The notes: generated by a model not told the origin, from the letters alone. A stretch of DNA of 64,000 nucleotides from Brachycybe producta (GCA_036925085.1 JAUPFP010000027.1:62001-126000), one strand, 5' to 3'. Positions 36,996 through 49,484 are shown, counted from the stretch's first letter. Program-made: numbers and translations.

Positions 36996-37588
36996 AAAAA
37001 AACATCTTAAGAATTACCAAGCATACCTTTTTTTTTTGGTCTAAACTAGACTAGAATTCGCCTACTTTTTTATGATGTGATGAAAACAGTTTTCAGAAAC
37101 AAGATTCTGATCATTAAAAGTCCTAAATATGATGACTTGATGAAAGAAAATGTATTTTTTTCTTCTTCTTCATATTATTGCTTTGTGTTTTCAGGGCTAA
37201 TAAAACCTCAGGCACAATATATATTAGTCTGCAATTGTATTCCACCTGTCTATATATACATAATATTCATATAAGTAATATGAATATATATATATATAGT
37301 AATAATAATGGCTGTTTAATCTCTTTGAGTGACTTATTAAGAGGACTTTTGAATGAAAGGTGAAATGAAATTGGAGCCCTTTAATGTCAAATAGATGTGA
37401 CTGTTAACAAGGAAGGTTATGCAGGTGCAATTTAAAACATCTTGATACATAAACAGATATGGAACTACAGACCATACATAACATTATATATACTTTTAAT
37501 AATAATTCTCTCTATCTCTTTCTCTCATATATATTATAGACTCATTAATAGCTAATTTTTTTTTAATATTGTACCAAATTACACTTAC
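36996..37588. other. Short intron stretch below the Walker A exon
   Basis: AT-rich with (AT)n near 37275. No further exon is seen. Confidence 0.5.
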
Positions 37589-37700
37589 CATATTCTGCTT
37601 GTTGCCACGCAAGCGAAGAACACAAAAGGGCTAAGGTTTTACCACTTCCTGTCGGACTTTCAAGTAAACAATTTTGACTCTTTTGCACCGAACTAATAAT
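37589..37700 (-). CDS. BRIP1: BRIP1 coding exon 2: Walker A (helicase motif I)
   Basis: The exon lies between acceptor TATTATTTAG and donor G|GTAAGT and is 112 bases, the human exon length as I recall it. It starts in phase 0 and ends after the first base of a codon. It encodes [20 protein letters not shown] followed by [15 protein letters not shown] is the Walker A loop that binds the ATP phosphates; its Lys is residue 52 of the assembled protein, matching the human catalytic lysine. [12 protein letters not shown] is diagnostic of BRIP1 against its relatives RTEL1, DDX11 and XPD. It is separated from the start exon by only 378 bases, the one short intron seen. No frameshift or missing key residue is visible. 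Confidence 0.97.
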
Positions 37701-38078
37701 CTAAATAATACAATAATAATAAGGGAAATTAATAAAAAAAATATTAAATTAAAGGTTAAAAAAAAATGTCTAATATGGAACTATATATGTTGATGAAGAA
37801 GACGAGTGTGGGGTAGGGAGGGGTGAAGGTGGTTTCACACCAGGTGTCCTTTCTTATGGCACGCAACACCTATTAGGTGGGGAAACCAACCTCCAGAAAA
37901 AGAAAAAAAAATCCAAAACACTTTGAAACAAAAGACAAGAAAGAAGAAGAAAGAAAAAAAAAGGGTCCATTGGCCCCTCAATCTCTTTTGAGGTGGCTGA
38001 TGATGATTCGGTCATATATTTTAAAATATATAATATCCGTAAATTCAGTCTCTCTCTCTCTCTCTTAAACAAACTCAC

Positions 38079-38171
38079 CTTAGCCATGAGGGCCACCTGT
38101 GAAGGGTATGCCTTGTACGGACATTGTACTTTGACGCCACCAATCGTATAAGAAGTCGGATTCAGATCCAT
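38079..38171 (-). CDS. BRIP1: BRIP1 coding exon 1: start codon and Q motif
   Basis: Encodes 31 residues beginning MDLNPTSYTIGGVKV and continuing [15 protein letters not shown]. This is the N-terminal signature of FANCJ (human: [20 protein letters not shown], from memory). The Gln of YPSQ is residue 25, the same number as the human Q-motif glutamine that contacts ATP. The exon ends AAG|GTGAGT, a near-consensus donor, and its 93 coding bases equal the human start exon as I recall it. The start is fixed by homology: the ATG lies seven codons before YTIGG and the sequence upstream is a T-rich stretch. A possible acceptor is TTTTAAG at about 38202, which would give a 29-base 5' leader in this exon. 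I am very sure of the identity and somewhat less sure of the acceptor. Confidence 0.96.
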
Positions 38172-38381
38172 TGAAAAAAAAAATTTTCAAAATTTTTTTA
38201 CCTTAAAATTTCGAGAAAAAAAAAATAAATTAATATGAGATTTGAATATTACACAACAGACAAATTAAAGAGACATTATATTTCAAAATAAACGTTTTAT
38301 GTCCAAGTTACCAAAAAACAAAAGGCAAAATGTGTGAAATATGGTTTTTATTCATTTGGAAGCATTTAACTATTTTTTTTA

Positions 38382-38460
38382 CAGTAAAAACCTGGATAAA
38401 ACGGAATCCTGTGGTTCCAGACAATGTTTTCCGCGTTCTAGCAGTTTTCCGTTTTATATA
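38382..38460 (+). mobile_element. Pogo/Tigger-like terminal fragment
   Basis: CAGTAAAAACCTGGATAAAA followed by CGGAATCC, preceded by TA, resembles a pogo-type terminal repeat. The partner end was not found, so this is a fragment or a misassigned sequence. Confidence 0.35.
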
Positions 38461-38499
38461 GGGTACGTAAAACAATAATAGGGTAAATTCCCAAGTTAC

Positions 38500-38873
38500 T
38501 TTTCCATTTAAGAACGCAAGTAGATTTATTTTGTCATCGTAGCGTTAGATGGCGCCACTATCCTTCCCATACCGATACTCTTCAACTCACCTTTTCCCTT
38601 TTTTTTTTCACGTGGCAATCTTTTAATTGCGTCATCGCTATTTCTCTACACGTGCTCTCTCTTCACTTATATTAGGCTCTGGGTATAAGTTTGTCATGTG
38701 CTCTGATAATTAAAGTTGTTTTGGACGCTTTTTTAGAGCTAAAATGAGGCTGCATTCGATTTCAACTAATTGGCGACAAGTGTAGTTTGCCACATACTGG
38801 AGGTTGCAGGCGCCATCTACCTTGCATTTACACAAGTATTTTTTTTTCTATGGAGCCCTCTTAATTCGAATTG
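38500..38873 (-). repeat. Dispersed repeat I, copy 1 (inverse of the 54.3-kb copy)
   Basis: GCGTTAGATGGCGCCACTA, GCACGTGT-type and ATGGAGCCCTCTT segments match the reverse complement of 54298-54650 over about 340 bp, in order. Contains AGATGGCGCC and GGCGCCATCTA near its two ends. Confidence 0.8.
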
Positions 38874-39400
38874 TGTAGACGCAAAAAATAATTTTCTAAA
38901 AATGATTTAGTAATTTCTAATTTATTTTCAACCTTTTCAATCAAATAATTCCTCTGCAATGCAAACGTTTAAATTTAATAATGACGACGGCATGTGTCAG
39001 TCAGTGTCAAAAATAAAAAGTTGAAATGTTATAATATTATCTATTATTAAAATTTTATGTCTCATTGCAGTAATAAATTGTGACATGACATAATTTTTCA
39101 AACTTAAAAATTCTCAGAAAATGTCTATTGTATAAAAAATAATTTGCATTCAATTTTACTCTTAAATGATCGGAAATTGTTTAATTTCATCACCGTCACA
39201 TTCCGTCAATGTTAAAATAAAAATCAAATATATTATTAATTGTTGAAATCGCGCTTTTTCATCAATCAATTTGTTATTATTGAACTTGTAATTTGCAATT
39301 TACTTTACTCATTTTTGGATTATCTTGTGTCATATAACAACATGGATTATTAGCTGGACATCCGGATTTCTTTTTATTACCCGGTATACAATACTATACA
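38874..39400. other. AT-rich intron, no feature
   Basis: No exon, tandem repeat or element end was seen. Confidence 0.5.
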
Positions 39401-39409
39401 TGGTAAGCC

Positions 39410-39775
39410 TGTCTTGTCGGGTGTCTTTAAAGCCAGGTCCAGACTAGAACAGAACAACAAACTGAACACGGTTCGTGAACATTTTCAAAATGAAAATGTT
39501 CGTTGTTTTGTTGTTCGCCTTAGGCCGAAGTGTCCAAACTTGAAAAGACTGCTGTAAGAACCTGCTAATGACTGGAATGTTCGGAGAAATGTTCGCCGAG
39601 ACACACCTTTACTAAAACACGAACAACAACATAACCGACAACTGGTGTATCGAATCCGAACTGAACAACGAAAAAATTTTGTTACAAAAAAAAAAAATGT
39701 TCGGGGAAAAAAAAACTGTCCACACTGTTCGCGAACAGTGTTCGGTTCGTTAGTCAGAACCCGACTTTAGAATTT
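39410..39775. repeat. Possible MITE with GTTCG-rich inner palindromes
   Basis: GTTCG/CGAAC motifs recur: ACGGTTCGTGAACATTTTC, ACTGTTCGCGAACAGTGTTC (a local palindrome) and ATGTTCGGGG. The ends are uncertain. Confidence 0.35.
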
Positions 39776-40059
39776 TCGAATTTTAGACGAATTACAACAT
39801 AATTTTCAAAAAATAATTCAAGTATTTCTTCGCTAATTTTAACTTAATTACTGTTAATTAAAATGTTATATTTAGAATCATTTCTTTATAAAAATTAATA
39901 AGAGGAAAAATTGTTTCAGAAAACTTTCAAAATTTAATAGGTATTATTATTATTTTAGCAAGAATTCCTCACTCCAAAATAAAAATGTCATTTTTAGGTT
40001 ATATTTTATGAAATTAATTTCATCCTGTTTGATGGCGTCTCATACGATAAAAGTTTTTA

Positions 40060-40436
40060 AAAGGCAAATGAATAGGGCCTAGGATTTTTATGCAATTGAT
40101 ATTGCATAAAAATCCTAGGCCCTATTCATTTGCCTTTTAAAAACTTTGCAAAATATTTCTCAATATGTGGCCCAAGTGCCAATTGTTAAGTAACAATCCC
40201 ATTTCAATCAACCAACAATTATAATTTTTTTTAATCAAAAAACACTGGTTAGAGGCTAGAACTCCAGTTGACAACCCATAGTAACCAGACATCTAGCCTC
40301 TTAACTAGCGTTTTTGATTTTTTTTAAAAAAAAAAGCATAATTGCCAGTTGCTCAAATGATGATTACTTCACAATTGGTACTTGAGGAGGGCCACAAATT
40401 GAGAAATATTTTGCATAAAAATCAAGAGCCCCTAGT
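40060..40436 (+). mobile_element. Family A MITE, copy A7, with an extra left-end palindrome
   Basis: TAGGGCCTAGGATTTTTATG and CATAAAAATCCTAGGCCCTA meet head to head at about 40102, embedded in a longer inverted AAAAGGCAAATGAA. The usual arms GTGGCCCAAGTGCC and AGGGCCACAAATTGAGAAA follow, ending GCATAAAAATCAAGAGCCCC. Confidence 0.75.
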
Positions 40437-41940
40437 AATAAAAAAAATATGCTAAATTTCTATTTATTTATTTTTTTCTCAATTACAACAACACTATATT
40501 TACCCCTATTGTTACCAATAAATAAATAAGCTATGAAATATGACACTCATAATTTCAAAGACAAAGAAAACAACACAACTTATGGGAAGAAAACACACAA
40601 AAAAAATTCTCATCCAAAATTGCTGAGGCAAAACCTCTTTATTTATGATTATTTTTTCCACATTCTTCTTAATATTATATATATATATACCTGCCTAGAA
40701 AGAAAGAGACTAGAAAAGACCCTTCTTCAGAAGAAAAAACCATGTAACCTGAAATAAAAGCGAAAAAAAGGGACCCTTCTATCAAATATTACGGTTAAAA
40801 GATTGAAATAGATTGCTAACAAATAAGGCAGGAACAAACAAAAAAATCTCCCCATAATTCACAATGATTGGTGGAGATATTAATGAGAGTGTCCATGGGA
40901 ATAAAGAAGGGAAAAAACTGTTTGTCATATGGAGAAAGGTAAGGAGAGAGGGAAAGGACTTGTCTCTTGATGATCATCAAAGAAATAAATACTGGACTTC
41001 AGGGCAAAAAGAAGGGATTAAAAATAGGGAGGAGAGAGAGAGAACCCTGAACAAGATTACAAAATAAAACGGAAGTTCAGAAATAAATATGACAGAAAAC
41101 TAACATGACGGTTGTTTAGAATCAAGCAATTGGAAGAAGAAGAAGAAAAAAAAAAAGAGGACCCAATACCACTCAACGTTGATGATATGACAGTGAAATT
41201 ATAGGACAAATGGGGGGACAGATGGTCCTCATATTAAAATGGAAGATGGTTTGTGTTATGAGGATCCCCCTTCAGGGGAAAAAAGGGGAGGATGGAGAGA
41301 GAGAGCGAGTCAGAAGAATAACTCATAGATGGACATCGTTACTAATAATGTCCGGCCGAGACAAGACAGGTGATTGTTGGTTTTGTTTTTTAAAAAAAAA
41401 CCCAATAAGTCCCCCTGTGTGTCTTCCTGTTCAATTTAAAAAATCTTCCAAATATTTGAATTTAAAAAAAAAATTACTCTTGTAAGCAGCCAAGAAGGCC
41501 TATGACAGAGAGAGAAACAAAAAAAAATCCAATTTGTAGCAAGCAAAATGCATTGTCAAAACCAAAAGAAATAAACCCAATAACAATATTGCAAATGTGT
41601 TGTTCTGAGGTGCAGCTGAAACAATGCAAGAGAGTTCTATTGTCTTATCATTCTAGGAAAAGTACCTGACCATCTAATATGAATAGGTTCATGCAAAAAT
41701 CTCCATAATTTTATTAAAGAGTGGTCACTCCTTATCTAAATATAATGACCAGTACAATTTTTTACTTCAAATTAGTTTAGAACAAGCGCCATCTATCATC
41801 CTTTTTAAAATGTTTAAAATAAAATCTGTCCTCCTTGCAAGTAAACTTGTCTCAACCAAGCTCGAAAAGAATTTTTGTCACACTTTCATTAATCTCATAT
41901 TAGTCACAAATAAAACCTAGCAGCCCTAAGTTGAACTACC
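40437..41940. other. Purine-rich intron, no supported gene
   Basis: Plus-strand frames at 40864-41067 and 41210-41485 are rich in Lys, Arg and Glu because of AGA/GAA tracts and have no recognised domain or splice support. Confidence 0.5.
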
Positions 41941-41956
41941 GGGTATTTCAACAGAA

Positions 41957-43078
41957 CGAACTAACTCTGCAGTGTGAGGGCTCTACATTGAACCATTTCA
42001 ACAGAACGAATGAACTCTGCAGTGTGAAGAGCTCTACGTTGAACCATTTCAACAGAACGAATGAACTCTGCAGTGTGAAGGGCTCTACATTGAACCATTT
42101 CAACAGAACGAATGAACTCTGCAGTGTGAAGAGCTCTACGTTGAACCATTTCAACAGAACGAATGAACTCTGCAGTGTGAAGGGCTCTACATTGAACCAT
42201 TTCAACAGAATGAACTAACTCTGCAGAGTGAAGAGCTCTACATTGAACCATTTCAACAGAACGAATGAACTCTGCAGTGTGAAGAGCTCTACATTGAACC
42301 ATTTCAACAGAACGAATGAACTCTGCAGTGTGAAGAGCTCTACATTGAACCATTTCAACAGAACAAATGAACTCTGCAGTGTGAAGAGCTCTACGTTGAA
42401 CCATTTCAACAGAACGAATGAACTCTGCAGTGTGAAGAGCTCTACGTTGAACCATTTCAACAGAATGAACTCTACAATTATAGGTCTACGTTGAACCATT
42501 TCAACAGAATGAACTAACTCTGCAGTGTGAAGAGCTCTACATTGAACCATTTCAACAGAACGAATGAACTCTGCAGTGTGAAGAGCTCTACGTTGAACCA
42601 TTTCAACAGAATGAACTCTACAATTATAGGTCTACGTTGAACCATTTCAACAGAATGAACTAACTCTGCAGTGTGAAGAGCTCTACATTGAACCATTTCA
42701 ACAGAACGAATGAACTCTGCAGTGTGAAGAGCTCTACGTTGAACCATTTCAACAGAATGAACTCTACAATTATAGGTCTACGTTGAACCATTTCAACAGA
42801 ATGAACTAACTCTGCAGTGTGAAGAGCTCTACATTGAACCATTTCAACAGAACGAATGAACTCTGCAGTGTGAAGAGCTCTACGTTGAACCATTTCAACA
42901 GAATGAACTCTACAATTATAGGTCTACGTTGAACCATTTCAACAGAATGAACTAACTCTGCAGTGTGAAGGGCTCTACATTGAACCATTTCAACAGAACG
43001 AATGAACTCTGCAGTGTGAAGAGCTCTACGTTGAACCATTTCAACAAAATGAACTAACTCTGCAGTGCAAGGTCTCCA
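41957..43078 (+). repeat. 51-bp satellite with a 146-bp higher-order unit
   Basis: The 51-bp monomer contains GAACTCTGCAGTGTGAAGAG and TTGAACCATTTCAACAGAA. From about 42470 the array switches to a 146-bp unit made of two monomers plus a shortened one (CTCTACAATTATAGGTC), repeated at least three times. Because 51 is a multiple of three, frames stay open on both strands; these are not proteins. Confidence 0.96.
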
Positions 43079-43915
43079 CATAAACTATAGAATGGATGTT
43101 GGATACAACATAATGGACCTCATTTTTTGAAATGAAGAACTATTTACTTCAGTCAATATGTATACAAAACAACCACAATAGACATACTGAATGGAGCTAT
43201 AGTTGGAGTATATGGCCCATAGAAATAAAAAGAAGGGTCTGAGAAAAAGAGATGACCCCAGGAGGTGGTCATCTTAACAATTGTTCATCTCTCTCTCTCT
43301 ATCTTGTCACTATAGACAAAATTACAAAGAGAATTGTTGTTCGATTTATTTTAGTCAATTGTGTTTTTAGAGACTTGTAACAAAAGCAACTCTAGTTTGA
43401 AAAGCCCACTAGCAGAAAAAAACAACTCTCGCTCATTTTTCAACATTGTTCAACACATGATTCTATCCTACAGCGCCACCGTGTAGAAACATTTAAACTA
43501 ATATTTATAATGTATTAAAGCCTTAAAATCTAAAATTCTAATCTTAAAATTAAATATCTCACAAATTATAAATGCAACTGCACATTATAAATTTCAAGTT
43601 AGGAAACACGTCAAAATGTAATTTTAGAAATTTGTATTTAAACATTTTACAAAAAAATTATTAGATAATTTTAACCCCTTAAAAAACCTGTTAAAAACTT
43701 TGGTAAAATTAGTTGTTACTCCATTGACATCCTATAGAAGCGTTCACCAACAAAAAAAAACCCTCGGCGATTGTTGCAATTTCGGTGTTGTACCCGGGAA
43801 TCACCAATATCATCACCTTGTGGCGACCTTGAGTGAAGCTACACTTTATTTTTTATTAATAATAATTTAATATTTAATATTATTTGATTTATTTCTATCT
43901 TATTAATGAACAATA
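43079..43915. other. Spacer between the two satellites
   Basis: AT-rich intron. No exon or element ends are visible. Confidence 0.5.
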
Positions 43916-46487
43916 TAGGATTCTTATAAGAAGGATTCGAGAACCTTTTAAGATTCGGATTCGTGAACCTTTTAGGATTCGAATACCTTTTAGGATTCGG
44001 ATTCGAGAGAACCTTTTAAGATTCGGATTCGAGAGAACCTTTTAAGATTCGGATTCGAGAGAACCTTTTAAGATTCGAATTCGAGAGAACCTTTTAAGAT
44101 TCGAATTCGAGAGAACCTTTTAAGATTCGGATTCGAGAGAACCTTTTAGGATTCGGATTCGAGAGAACCTTTTAGGAATAGGATTCGAGAGAACCGATTC
44201 GGATTCGAGAGAACCTTTTAGGATTAGGATTCGAGAGAACCTTTTAGGATTCGAGAGAACCTTTTAGGATTCGAGAGAACCTCTTAGGATTCGGATTCGA
44301 GAGAACCTTTTAGGATTCGGATTCGAGAGAACCTTTTAGGATTCGGATTCGAGAGAACCTTTTAGGATTCGGATTCGAGAGAACCTTTTAGGATTCGGAT
44401 TCGAGAGAACCTTTTAGGATTCGGATTCGAGAGAACCTTTTAGGATTCGGATTCGAGAGAACCTTTTAGGATTCGGATTCGAGAGAACCTTTCAGGATTC
44501 GGATTCGAGAGAACCTTTCAGGATTCGGATTCGAGAGAACCTCTCAGGATTCGGATTCGAGAGAACCTTTCAGGATTCGGATTCGAGAGAACCTTTTAGG
44601 ATTCGGATTCGAGAGAACCTTTTAGGATTCGGATTCGAGAGAACCTTTTAGGATTCGGATTCGAGAGAACCTTTTAGGATTCGGATTCGAGAGAACCTTT
44701 TAGGATTCGGATTCGAGAGAACCTTTTAGGATTCGGATTCGAGAGAACCTTTTAGGATTCGGATTCGAGAGAACCTTTTAGGATTCGGATTCGAGAGAAC
44801 CTTTTAGGATTCGGATTCGAGAGAACCTTTTAGGATTCGGATTCGAGAGAACCTTTTAGGATTCGGATTCGAGAGAACCTTTTAGGATTCGGATTCGAGA
44901 GAACCTTTTAGGATTCGGATTCGAGAGAACCTTTTAGGATTCGGATTCGAGAGAACCTTTTAGGATTCGGATTCGAGAGAACCTCTTTTAGGATTCGGAT
45001 TCGAGAGAACCTCTTTTAGGATTCGGATTCGAGAGAACCTCTTTTAGGATTCGGATTCGAGAGAACCTCTTTTAGGATTCGGATTCGAGAGAACCTTTTA
45101 AGATTCGGATTCGAGAGAACCTTTTAAGATTCGGATTCGAGAGAACCTTTTAAGATTCGAATTCGAGAGAACCTTTTAAGATTCGAATTCGAGAGAACCT
45201 TTTAAGATTCGGATTCGAGAGAACCTTTTAGGATTCGGATTCGAGAGAACCTTTTAGGAATAGGATTCGAGAGAACCGATTCGGATTCGAGAGAACCTTT
45301 TAGGATTAGGATTCGAGAGAACCTTTTAGGATTCGAGAGAACCTTTTAGGATTCGAGAGAACCTCTTAGGATTCGGATTCGAGAGAACCTTTTAGGATTC
45401 GGATTCGAGAGAACCTTTTAGGATTCGAGAGAACCTCTTAGGATTCGGATTCGAGAGAACCTTTTAGGATTCGGATTCGAGAGAACCTCTTTTAGGATTC
45501 GGATTCGAGAGAACCTCTTTTAGGATTCGGATTCGAGAGAACCTCTTTTAGGATTCGGATTCGAGAGAACCTTTTAAGATTCGGATTCGAGAGAACCTTT
45601 TAAGATTCGGATTCGAGAGAACCTTTTAAGATTCGAATTCGAGAGAACCTTTTAAGATTCGAATTCGAGAGAACCTTTTAAGATTCGGATTCGAGAGAAC
45701 CTTTTAGGATTCGGATTCGAGAGAACCTTTTAGGAATAGGATTCGAGAGAACCGATTCGGATTCGAGAGAACCTTTTAGGATTAGGATTCGAGAGAACCT
45801 TTTAGGATTCGAGAGAACCTTTTAGGATTCGAGAGAACCTCTTAGGATTCGGATTCGAGAGAACCTTTTAGGATTCGGATTCGAGAGAACCTTTTAGGAT
45901 TCGGATTCGAGAGAACCTTTTAGGATTCGGATTCGAGAGAACCTTTTAGGATTCGGATTCGAGAGAACCTTTTAGGATTCGGATTCGAGAGAACCTTTTA
46001 GGATTCGGATTCGAGAGAACCTTTTAGGATTCGGATTCGAGAGAACCTTTCAGGATTCGGATTCGAGAGAACCTTTCAGGATTCGGATTCGAGAGAACCT
46101 CTCAGGATTCGGATTCGAGAGAACCTTTCAGGATTCGGATTCGAGAGAACCTTTTAGGATTCGGATTCGAGAGAACCTTTTAGGATTCGGATTCGAGAGA
46201 ACCTTTTAGGATTCGGATTCGAGAGAACCTTTTAGGATTCGGATTCGAGAGAACCTTTTAGGATTCGGATTCGAGAGAACCTTTTAGGATTCGGATTCGA
46301 GAGAACCTTTTAGGATTCGGATTCGAGAGAACCTTTTAGGATTCGGATTCGAGAGAACCTCTTTTAGGATTCGGATTCGAGAGAACCTCTTTTAGGATTC
46401 GGATTCGAGAGAACCTCTTTTAGGATTCGGATTCGAGAGAACCTTTTAGGATTAGGATTCGAGAGAACCTTTTAGGATTCGTGTCCC
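43916..46487 (+). repeat. 26-bp minisatellite, about 100 copies
   Basis: The unit contains GGATTCGAGAGAACC plus TTTTAGGATTC, with variants TTTTAAG, TTTCAGG, CTCTTTTAGG and GAATTCGAG. A rare variant run (GGAATAGGATTCG then AACCGATTCGG) recurs at 44175, 45257 and 45733, showing block duplications of about 1.08 kb and 0.48 kb. The array is bordered by AGGATTCTTATAAG on the left and AGGATTCGTGTCCCTG on the right. Confidence 0.97.
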
Positions 46488-47489
46488 TGTAGCACCTCTA
46501 TTAAAAACAATTAAAAAAACTCGAATTTTTCTCTACTTTTTTTCAATTTTATGTAATTTTTAACACAATTTCTCTTTATCACAATCTGCTTTTTTTTAAA
46601 AAAAAAAACAAGCTATTTATAAAAAGGGAAGAATAAGAAGGGGCTTGACATACATATCTCTAAACCTATTAATTATTATTCCTAAAAAAGAAAACATTAA
46701 TTTTTCTAATACTTTTGTATCACAACATTAAAATTACAATGTAGCACAAAATATAAAAGAGAATTGCCGCCACCAAGAGAGACTGTCACAAATCCTATCA
46801 CAATTTAAATGTTTCTTTTAAACAGGAAAACCTGTGACTTTTTTTTAGAAGAAGAAAAAAAAAATCACAAGGACATTTTTTTTGCAAATAATAATAAATA
46901 TAATAAATATATATATATATATATATAAGGACAAACACACGCAATATTATATAAATTTAATAAAACGCGATCGTTAAAAATAAAACGAAAAACAAGAAGA
47001 AAAGAAAAGAAAAAAAACGTCTATTTAGAACACGAAAACTAATAATATTTTTTAGCGTTTTTTTTCTCTCCGTATATTTCACACAAAATTTTAGATATAA
47101 TGTGAAACCAAAAGTAAAAATATGATAAAGGAGGCGTTATTTTTAAAATGTTGTAAAATGTTTTATTTTAAACAAATCCTGATTGAAGTAGTGATTGATC
47201 GATGTGCCGATCGATAGTCGATAACATACTATATCGATAATTATTGCTTCATTATTAATAGTTTTATGAAATATTATTCATAAAATATTTTTTTTTTAAT
47301 ATTTTAACTGAATTTTGAATATTGTTTTATAGGTGACCCATTATGGCCGTGTCTAAACACGTTAAAGTGTTAGACGCCATGTTTGTACACTTAATTGCTT
47401 CAAAATCTTACCTCCACCTACATGTATTTACCATATATATAGCAACGGCTACTATATTCTCCACATTAGTAATTGCTTATGGTTCTATA
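46488..47489. other. AT-rich intron, no feature
   Basis: (AT)n near 46908-46926. A short palindrome around TCGATAGTCGATAA lies near 47210. Nothing else is supported. Confidence 0.5.
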
Positions 47490-47794
47490 GGACACTTTAC
47501 CTAAAGTTGTTCACCTAAAAGACAATTCACCTAAACCAAATACTCTTAATGTTTTTTTTCACCTAAATGATATTTAAATCTAGAACTTTTCACCTAATGA
47601 ACATTGACATAAATTCATCTAATGCAATTTCATCTAAAAATTTAAAATAAAAAATGTTTAGGTTTAATGTTCATTAAATGAAAAGGTTTAAGTGTATTAA
47701 TCATTTAGGTGAAAAAACACTTAAAAAGTATTTGGTTTAGGTGTAATTGTTTAGATGAAATGTCTTTCATGTGAACTACTTTAGGTGAAGTGTC
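47490..47794. mobile_element. Foldback J with CACCTAAA units, copy 1
   Basis: The left end GGACACTTTACCTAAAG and right end CTTTAGGTGAAGTGTC are inverted. TTCACCTAAA recurs about every 16-30 bases in the left arm, and TTTAGGTGAA or TTTAGATGAA in the right arm. Confidence 0.75.
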
Positions 47795-47814
47795 TTGATA
47801 CCTTGTTTTATAGC

Positions 47815-47948
47815 TGGAGACCCACAGGCCCCCGAGACTGTGGTGGGGGTGGGGCACAGTAGGTTTGGAGGACGCATTTTGAGGGGTATAAAGGGGGCGC
47901 AATATTTTAAGCAACAGGGGGCGCAACCAAGTCATAGCTACGCCACTG
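47815..47948 (-). mobile_element. hAT terminal fragment
   Basis: Read on the minus strand it starts CAGTGGCGTAGCTATGACTT and continues GGGCGCA-rich, a very common animal hAT terminus. The other end is absent. Confidence 0.55.
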
Positions 47949-49484
47949 TTTATAATTCAGTATACAACTCTTTGCTTAAGTTATAGTTCCTTTTTTTCTT
48001 TTCGTGCAAATTGCACAACAAGTTTAATATAATTAGTTTATTTGTTGATTAATTATTAATAAAAATGTTGGTTTCTTATTTTTAATTTAAAAATTTTTTA
48101 ATCATATTTATGAAAAATAGTAGAATACAATTAAATGTGACCGTAGTATGAAGCGCCACCTTCTGAGTTGCTTCTAAACAACAAATTGCGTGATAAACTT
48201 ATCTCAAAATCAACTTTGTTGGACAGTGTCAAATTGAAAGTCCCTTCATCTCTCTCTCCCTCTCTCAATGTGTGTCTCTCTCTCTCTCTCAAACAGATAA
48301 TTGTCAGTTCACTTTCTAACAAAATAAGAGAAAAAGACAAAAGAAGATAAGATAGAAACGAGAGACAGATTGTCATGCATCGTTTATCAGTTGAAGTAGA
48401 AGAACAACCAAAAAAAAAAAAGACAATAGATACAATCTAAAGCGTCAAATAGGGTTAACAAAAAGCAATAAGCAAGTGTCATCTGTTTCACATACTGACC
48501 ACTGACTGACCAGTTGAAAAACCTTTCCAGAAAATAATATATATTCTAGAAGACCTTCATGTGACTAACCGTCTCCCCACCCTCTCCAAAACACCCAAAA
48601 TCTCTTCCAAAACTTTCAAACTACTCTTTGAATAAATTGCCACCACCACCATGATTGCAAACAATCAAAACTAATTATTTAAACAAATTCATTAATTTCA
48701 TCCCGTCAAGGGCAATAAAACAGGCACAAATATCATCACAAATTGGTTCAATTTCCACACATGCTACCAATTGACTGTTTGTCATCACACAATGGGTTAT
48801 GGGTTCATATGAATCCTTTTGAACCAATCAATATCCAATTGTTTGTTAAACGTAAATTCATTCGGATGTATCAATAGTTATCTAATTTACCCCACCCTCC
48901 CTCCCTTCCCCTCCCCTCCCCTCCAACAGATTGACCAATTTTGGGAGTTAAAGATTCAGATGAGAAATTTATGCAAATTACCTGAAAAATCTGTTAAGAT
49001 TCAGTTGGTGACACAACAGTAGTTATGCGTAAAAAGTGATTTTTGTCGTGAATTGTTAAAAACTAGAATTGAACAGCAGTTTTTTGTTGCTGCCTTAAAA
49101 ATTACCACGTTGTTAAACAGAAGTAAATAATTTCTGCTAGAGATATCTTAAAAGGCTTCCGTCAATTTGCACAAATTATAATTTTTCTTATTATGATGTT
49201 TTTAAGATAAGTTTTTTTCGATAATATTAATATCGATCATTGCAATCAATACAAATCGAAAAATTTGCAAAAAATATATATACATTTTTTTTTGGCTAGA
49301 ATTTTTGTTTTCAATGTAAAATTGGTTTGGTTTTTGAATAATAATCATAAAAATTGAATCGATTCAAAACAACACACGATTCTTCTTTCGATTTCGAAGT
49401 TTTAGACCTTTGTTGCATTTTAGAGCAACAAACTCAATCGGCAAACTTTGCATAATGGATGTGTGTGTCTATCGATGTTAAAAC
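47949..49484. other. AT-rich intron, no feature
   Basis: (TC)n patches near 48250-48295 and a CCCCT-rich tract at 48893-48925. Short frames here are unsupported. Confidence 0.5.

Noticed and set aside
41931-43081. Long open frames on both strands (up to 164 codons)
   Set aside because: They follow from a 51-bp satellite unit divisible by three that lacks stops; no domain, start context or splice site supports them.
43916-46487. CRISPR-like array
   Set aside because: Units are contiguous tandem repeats without unique spacers, in an animal intron; the same applies at 17.1 and 42 kb.
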